DNA from: Hyphomicrobiales bacterium
GTDB taxonomy: Bacteria > Pseudomonadota > Alphaproteobacteria > Rhizobiales > Xanthobacteraceae
Assembly: GCA_009377755.1 (NCBI GenBank)
Contig: WHTM01000003.1
Coordinates: 124,001 to 188,000, forward strand
Reading direction: 5' to 3'
Length of the DNA stretch: 64,000 bases
In this document: one piece after another, positions 59,743 to 64,000 of the stretch
How the letters are laid out: each line of letters opens with the position of its first letter
Numbering within the stretch: position 1 is the stretch's first letter
Notes under the pieces: generated by a model
What the model was told of the DNA's origin: nothing
Seen by the model: only the letters and a program-made list of their open reading frames with translations
The model's database searches: none
Position numbers and translations under genes: made by a program

Positions 59743-60783
59743 CCAAGTCGTGACGTCTACCTTGTCGGCAGCGTGCCGATGTCCAATGCAGAACAGGTGT
59801 TCGAGGCCGTCAGCAGCGCCCTCGGTGCGAGGATCAAGCGCATCCCGGACGGCGAGACGGGGGAGCGGGGCGACTGGATCACCTGGCTTGAGCCGGTCTT
59901 TGCCAACAGCCCGGCCTTGCAGAAGTCCGGCGAATTCTTTCGCGTGCATGCGAGCGGAACCGGCCGGGAGCGCTATGGGCTCAAGCCCGGCCTTTCACCG
60001 CAGGACGTCCGCTTTGACAATCTGTACTACGCCGACATCGCGAAGGATTCCTATGCGGTGTTCAAGCGGCTGAAGGACGCCGGCAGGATCCCGCCTGGGA
60101 CGAAGTTTCAGGTGGACCTGGTTCCGGCGCACTCCGTCATTTGGCTGTTTCTGGTCGAGAAACTGCACACCGCGGTTGACCCGATCTACAACGAGGCCGT
60201 CAAGCGCGAGATCGACAAGATCGTCGCGGCCATTCCACATGGCGAGTTGGCGGTCCAGTTCGATGTGGCCTCGGCCGTCTTCGCGCGGCTCGAGCGCAAT
60301 GAGGCAAGCTCATACGGGCGCACCAAGGCCGAGATGCAGGAGATGTTCAGCGGCATCCTGATCGATCTCGGCAACCACGTGCCGCCGGACGTCGACCTGC
60401 TCCACCACCTTTGCTACGGCGACTCGAATCATCGCCACGTCGTCGAGCCGACTGATATGGGCGACATGGTCGAGTTTACCAATCGCGTCGCACAGCGGAT
60501 GGGGCGCCCGATACAGCTCATCCACATGCCGGTGCCGCGGTCGCGCAGCGATGATGCCTATTTCGAGCCGCTGCGGCGGCTCAAGCTGCGACCGGAAACC
60601 GAGCTGTGCCTTGGGCTCGTCCACTATACCGATGGCGTCGCGGGCGCGCGGCGGCGCGTCGCCACCGCGCAGAAATATGTTTCGCAGTTCTCCATCGGGA
60701 CTGAGTGCGGCTTCGGCAGGCGCGATCCAGGCACGATCCCGGAGCTGCTGCGGATCCACGCGGAAGTCGCCGACCTGGCTTGA
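59740..60783 (+). CDS. Cobalamin-independent methionine synthase-like (MetE C-terminal family) protein
   Basis: 347 aa if translated from ATT 59740; 336 aa from GTG 59773. The start choice rests on the ribosome-binding site and on DVYLVGSVP, which looks like conserved family sequence. RIPDGETGERGDWITWLEP and GTECGFGRRDP resemble the UROD/MetE-like superfamily, the latter holding the zinc-ligand Cys region. It lacks the N-terminal half of true MetE, so methionine synthesis is not implied; methyl transfer or demethylation of a small compound is possible. It follows the TAXI receptor gene by about 130 bp. Confidence 0.82.
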   Translation: MPSRDVYLVGSVPMSNAEQVFEAVSSALGARIKRIPDGETGERGDWITWLEPVFANSPALQKSGEFFRVHASGTGRERYGLKPGLSPQDVRFDNLYYADIAKDSYAVFKRLKDAGRIPPGTKFQVDLVPAHSVIWLFLVEKLHTAVDPIYNEAVKREIDKIVAAIPHGELAVQFDVASAVFARLERNEASSYGRTKAEMQEMFSGILIDLGNHVPPDVDLLHHLCYGDSNHRHVVEPTDMGDMVEFTNRVAQRMGRPIQLIHMPVPRSRSDDAYFEPLRRLKLRPETELCLGLVHYTDGVAGARRRVATAQKYVSQFSIGTECGFGRRDPGTIPELLRIHAEVADLA

Positions 60784-60826
60784 GAACAGGAGAACCGTTG
60801 TCGCCGGCATGGCGGCGACCCCTGTC

Positions 60827-62071
60827 TCACGCCGCCCTGTTCACCTGCTCCCGCGCAAACCCCGCCGTCGAGGCATAGCCGCGCACGATCGCCTTGCGGT
60901 CCTCGTAGGACAGCACGTCGTCGATATTGCTGAAGCCGTCGGGCGCCAGTTCCTCCACCACGTCGATCACGCCTTCCGGCCCGCCGCGGCGGTTCATGTG
61001 GATGAGCTGCGCGGTCATCGGCAGCCGCTCCTGCTCGTAGGCCCACAGCGCATGGCGCGCGTGCTCGGCCGTGACCAGCCGATCGGCAAGGCAGCGGGCA
61101 TCGAGGATCGCCTGCGAGGCGCCGTTGGAGCCGACCGGATACATCGGATGCGCGGCGTCGCCAAGCAGGGTCACGCGCCCATGCGACCAGCGCGGCAGCG
61201 GGTCCCGGTCGCACATCGGGTATTCCCAGAATTCCGGCGTCGCCTCGATCAGCGCACAGGCATTTACGTGGGAGATGCTGAAGCGCTGGATGTGCGGCAC
61301 CAGGTCTTCCATCCGGCCGGCGCGCGACCAGTCCTCCTTGGCCGGCGGTGGGCCGCCGTCATCGCTCACCTTGGCGGTGACCGCCCAGTTGGTCAGCTTA
61401 TGGTCCGGCCGCGACCCTTCGGCGATCGGGTAGCACACGAATTTCGCAGCGAGGCCGCCGGCGACGATCATCGAGCGGCCGGTGAGGAAGGCCGGCCAGT
61501 CGAGCGCGCCACGCCACAGCATGATGCCGTTCCAGGCGGCGTGGCCCTCGTTCGGGAACAGTGTCTCGCGCACCTTGGAATTGATGCCGTCGGCGCCCAC
61601 GAGGATGTCGCCCCGCGCGGTGGCGATATGGGAGCCGTGGCGGCCGAAGAAGTACGCCGTAACGCCACTCTCGTCCTGCGTATAGGCGCCAAGGCGGTGG
61701 CCGGTATGGATACGGGATTCGCCCAGCCGCGCCCGCACGGCCTGGTAGATCACGGCTTGGAGGCGGCCGCGATGGATCGAGAACTGCGGCACCTCGTAGC
61801 CGGCGTCGGTGCCGCGCGGCTCGCGCCAGATCTCTTGGCCGAAGCGGTTGGTGTAGAACAGCTCATAGGTGCGGATGCCGACCGCATCGAGCCGTTCCAA
61901 GAGGCTGAGGTCCTTCAGTTCCTTGATGGCGTGCGGCAGGGTGTTGATGCCGACGCCGAGCTCTCGCACCGCGTCGGCCTGCTCGTAGATTTCGCAGTCG
62001 ATGCCGCGGGCATGCAGCATCAGCGCGGTGGTCAGACCGCCGATCCCGCCGCCGACGATGATGACTTTCAT
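60827..62071 (-). CDS. FAD-dependent aromatic monooxygenase (flavin hydroxylase)
   Basis: 414 aa, class A flavoprotein monooxygenase. The Rossmann motif VGGGIGGLTTALMLHARGIDCEIYEQ is at the N-terminus, the DG motif in ILVGADGINSKVRETLF and the GD motif in VTLLGDAAHPMYPVGSNGASQAI. It resembles salicylate or 6-hydroxynicotinate hydroxylases. It would hydroxylate an aromatic ring using NAD(P)H and O2, feeding a ring-cleavage route. On the minus strand, downstream of the haloacid-dehalogenase-type gene. Confidence 0.92.
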   Translation of the reverse strand: MKVIIVGGGIGGLTTALMLHARGIDCEIYEQADAVRELGVGINTLPHAIKELKDLSLLERLDAVGIRTYELFYTNRFGQEIWREPRGTDAGYEVPQFSIHRGRLQAVIYQAVRARLGESRIHTGHRLGAYTQDESGVTAYFFGRHGSHIATARGDILVGADGINSKVRETLFPNEGHAAWNGIMLWRGALDWPAFLTGRSMIVAGGLAAKFVCYPIAEGSRPDHKLTNWAVTAKVSDDGGPPPAKEDWSRAGRMEDLVPHIQRFSISHVNACALIEATPEFWEYPMCDRDPLPRWSHGRVTLLGDAAHPMYPVGSNGASQAILDARCLADRLVTAEHARHALWAYEQERLPMTAQLIHMNRRGGPEGVIDVVEELAPDGFSNIDDVLSYEDRKAIVRGYASTAGFAREQVNRAA

Positions 62072-62169
62072 ACGCTCGACCCGTAGGACGCCACATTCTT
62101 GCCGCTACGGCTATCATGCGGCGCAGGCCGCGGGCCGCGCAACGGATTCCGCCTGGATTGGTTGACGGG

Positions 62170-62856
62170 CTATCCCGCCACCAATTCCGGCAGTTCCGCC
62201 AGCGTCGTGATCTCCGCGTCCGGGTTGCCGGGCAGCCGCTCCCGCCGCTGTCCGTAACGGTTGCACCAGATCACCCGCATCCCGAATGCCGACGCCGCGT
62301 AAGCGTCCCAGGCGTTCGACGACTGAAACGAGATCTCGGTCGCCGGGAGGCCGAGCCGGTCGATTGCTAGCTGGTACACCTTCGGCGAAGGCTTGAACAC
62401 GCCCACCTCCTCGACCGAGAGCACGTCGTCGAGCAGTTCGGCCAGGCCGGCATTTTTGACCGCGGCGTCGAGCATGCGCGGCGAGCCGTTCGACAGAATT
62501 GCGGTGCGCAGGCCGGCGCGCTTGAGGCGCTCCAGCACGCTCGGAACTTCCGGAAAAGCATCGAGCGTCAGGTAGAGCTGCATCAAGCTGTCGCGTAGCC
62601 TGGGCCGCTCTAGCTTCAGCGTCTCGATGGCGAAGTCGAGGGCATCGCCGGTCACCTGCCAGAAGTCGGCGTGGATTCCCTGCAGGCTGCGCAGCCAGGT
62701 GTATTGCAGCTGCTTGTCGCGCCACAGCGCGGTCAGCGCACCCATCTTGTCGGCCGGCACATCCGGACAACGGTTCGCCGCCGAGGCAAAGTCGAACAGC
62801 GTCCCGTAAGCGTCGAAGACGCAGGCCTTGATTCCGGTGAGCGGTGGATGCGCCAT
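62170..62856 (-). CDS. Haloacid dehalogenase type II (L-2-haloacid dehalogenase-like HAD hydrolase)
   Basis: 228 aa. The nucleophile Asp is in VFDAYGTLFD; the substrate Arg lies in WRDKQLQYTWLRSL. The Ser/Asn pair is in LSNGSP, the Lys in VFKPSPKVY, and FQSSNAWDAYAASAFGMRVIWCNR closes the active site. These are the diagnostic positions of L-2-haloacid dehalogenases, which distinguish them from general phosphatases. GGAGAGG precedes the ATG. Annotation at the level of dehalogenation of short 2-halo acids is reasonable. Confidence 0.9.
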   Translation of the reverse strand: MAHPPLTGIKACVFDAYGTLFDFASAANRCPDVPADKMGALTALWRDKQLQYTWLRSLQGIHADFWQVTGDALDFAIETLKLERPRLRDSLMQLYLTLDAFPEVPSVLERLKRAGLRTAILSNGSPRMLDAAVKNAGLAELLDDVLSVEEVGVFKPSPKVYQLAIDRLGLPATEISFQSSNAWDAYAASAFGMRVIWCNRYGQRRERLPGNPDAEITTLAELPELVAG

Positions 62857-62884
62857 ACTCTAACCTCTCCGCCATCATCCCGGA

Positions 62885-63060
62885 AGCCGCCACCGATCTC
62901 GGGTTTACCCGAGATCGGTGCCATTAATGCCCAAGTCGGCAATAGTCGACTTGGGTGGCGGCTATCCGGGACCCACATATCTCTGCGCTCACACCCCGAT
63001 TTTTGATTCCGGGATACATGGGTCCCGGCTCTCGCTTCGCTCGGCCGGGATGACAGCAAC
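62885..63060. repeat. Composite intergenic repeat with family B hairpins (copy 4)
   Basis: Hairpin 62892-62904/62907-62919 has the CGGGTTTACCCG core. The second hairpin, 62929-62940/62945-62956, matches the copy at 56681 with one G-U change. GGGACCCACATA...ATACATGGGTCCCGGCTC and GGCCGGGATGACAGC complete it. The order of parts is the same as at 56641-56790. Confidence 0.85.
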
Positions 63061-63064
63061 TACC

Positions 63065-64000
63065 TCATCGCTTCCCCTCTGCCTCCCGCGTTGGCGTTTC
63101 CGGCGTCAAACCGCCGCGGCGGCGCGCGAATGTTTCAAGTCCGGTCTTTTCCCATTGGCGCTCGACCGCCCGCTGGGCGAACAGGTCCCAGGTCTCGGTC
63201 CAGTCGCCGAGCGTGTAGCCATGCCACGGCGGCTGCGGCGACAGCACCGGCAGCCCGAGTTCTTCCCAGATGCCGCGCGCCCGCTCCATGAACTCGCGTT
63301 TCGGCAAGGCGAGCGGCGGCATGGCGTGCTTCGCGGTGGCATCAACCAGCATGGTCGAGTCTTCCGTGCGGCGGCCCGACTTCGGGCCGTGCCCGCTGGA
63401 GCGATACGGCACTATGTGCACGTCGTCGATCGGGTTGCAGCGATAGGCCATCGACCAGAACACGGCGTCGGCGTTGGCGGCATCGACGTCGTCGCTCACC
63501 GCGACGACGATCTTGCCGCAGTCGGCCTTGAGCGTGGAGGCGCCGGAGAGGCCGCGCCAGATTTCCGTGCGCGGCGTGGCGGCCGCGAACTGCAGGAAGA
63601 CGATCTTGCGGAGGTTGCTGAGGGGTTCGTGCATCACCACCCGGCGGATGCCCTTGACGCCGAGGTGGTCGCGCAGGTGTGAGAGGAACACCGGCTCGAA
63701 CGCCACCTTCTTGATGACGCTCGATTCGCTCGGAGTCACCTGGCTGACGATCGAGACGAAGACCGGCGAACGCTTGTGGGTGATCGCCGTCACCTGCATC
63801 GACATGTTGAAGTCTTCGAGCGCGACATGTCCGTGGCTTTCGCCGAACGGCCCTTCCGGCTCGAGCAGTTCCGGATCGATCAGGCCCTCAATGACGATCT
63901 CGGCATGCGCGGGAATCACGAGGTCGACGGTAACGCCCCGCACCGTCTCGATCGGCGCGCCCGCAAGCCCGCCGGCAACCGCCATCTCGTCGAAATCGAG
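63065..64000 (-). CDS. UbiD family decarboxylase, C-terminal part (runs off the window)
   Basis: The frame is open through the window edge (LDFDEMAVAGGLAGAPIETVRG at the start of the visible part), so the N-terminus is missing. About 310 residues are visible. VIPAHAEIVIEGLI and EPEGPFGESHGH hold the conserved Glu residues of the prenylated-FMN active site; AFEPVFLSHLRDHLGVKGIRRVVMHEP is typical. It would catalyse reversible decarboxylation of an aromatic or unsaturated acid and needs a UbiX-type prenyltransferase for cofactor, not seen here. It is on the same strand as the HAD and monooxygenase genes and may belong to the same catabolic unit. Confidence 0.92.
   Translation of the reverse strand, partial: LDFDEMAVAGGLAGAPIETVRGVTVDLVIPAHAEIVIEGLIDPELLEPEGPFGESHGHVALEDFNMSMQVTAITHKRSPVFVSIVSQVTPSESSVIKKVAFEPVFLSHLRDHLGVKGIRRVVMHEPLSNLRKIVFLQFAAATPRTEIWRGLSGASTLKADCGKIVVAVSDDVDAANADAVFWSMAYRCNPIDDVHIVPYRSSGHGPKSGRRTEDSTMLVDATAKHAMPPLALPKREFMERARGIWEELGLPVLSPQPPWHGYTLGDWTETWDLFAQRAVERQWEKTGLETFARRRGGLTPETPTREAEGKR

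Noticed and set aside
60551-62086. 511-codon plus-strand frame opposite the FAD monooxygenase
   Set aside because: His/Arg/Asp-rich shadow without domains; the minus strand carries GGGIGG, DG and GD motifs.
1-64000. CRISPR array
   Set aside because: The repeats are palindromic, dispersed and variable; none forms regularly spaced direct repeats with unique spacers, and no cas gene is present.

Overview
The window is high-GC DNA (about two thirds G+C by eye) from what looks like an alphaproteobacterium of the Hyphomicrobiales, near Bradyrhizobium, Rhodopseudomonas or Xanthobacteraceae. This is inferred from the CarD regulator, the many Tct, TRAP and Liv uptake genes, and the dense palindromic intergenic repeats; I could not run a search. 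No phage, insertion sequence or CRISPR array was seen. There is one tRNA gene, tRNA-Arg(CCU).

Layout. (1) 1-3.4 kb, housekeeping-like: CarD with a histone-like basic N-terminus, an M48 lipoprotein protease and a degenerate SNase-fold protein. (2) 3.4-8.3 kb, minus strand: Ldh-type dehydrogenase, amidohydrolase, PaaK-like CoA ligase, class II aldolase and a PHA-system protein. (3) 8.5-25.6 kb: tRNA-Arg, an Asp/Glu racemase-superfamily enzyme, cytochrome c, an MBL-fold remnant, two head-to-head pairs of TPP-dependent E1 alpha/beta genes without E2 or E3, a TRAP binding protein, an orphan molybdenum hydroxylase large subunit, a frameshifted CocE-type hydrolase, a fused TRAP QM permease, an amidohydrolase, an enolase-superfamily enzyme and a nitroreductase.

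(4) 25.8-31.7 kb is the most striking part: an apparent diffusible-signal-factor (DSF) quorum-sensing module. An RpfF-like synthase gene converges on an operon encoding an RpfG-like receiver protein and an RpfC-like hybrid kinase. The layout resembles the Xanthomonas rpfF / rpfGHC locus as I remember it. However, the receiver protein carries PAS-GGDEF-EAL instead of HD-GYP, so the predicted output is c-di-GMP turnover by an unrelated catalytic domain.

(5) 31.9-47 kb: an NAD-binding dehydrogenase, a TRAP binding-protein homologue without a signal peptide, a tctCBA transporter, a TetR-controlled RND efflux pair, a DegP-like protease, an alpha/beta hydrolase and a phytoene-desaturase-like flavoprotein. 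(6) 47-57.4 kb: a Liv-type ABC importer followed by a homoprotocatechuate-like meta-cleavage cluster (FAH hydrolase, SnoaL-like protein, HpaD-like extradiol dioxygenase, amidohydrolase, AhpD-like protein, cupin). (7) 57.4-64 kb: a LysR regulator divergent from a TAXI binding protein, a MetE-like protein that appears to start at ATT, an FAD monooxygenase, a haloacid-dehalogenase-type hydrolase and a UbiD-family decarboxylase cut by the window end.

Most of the window therefore reads as an accessory catabolic region for aromatic or organic acids with several high-affinity importers, containing a cell-cell signalling module. Many intergenic gaps hold palindromic repeats. In places these repeats have become functional sequence: the livM stop codon, the livG ribosome-binding site and start codon, and the C-terminus of the CocE-type protein all lie inside repeats.
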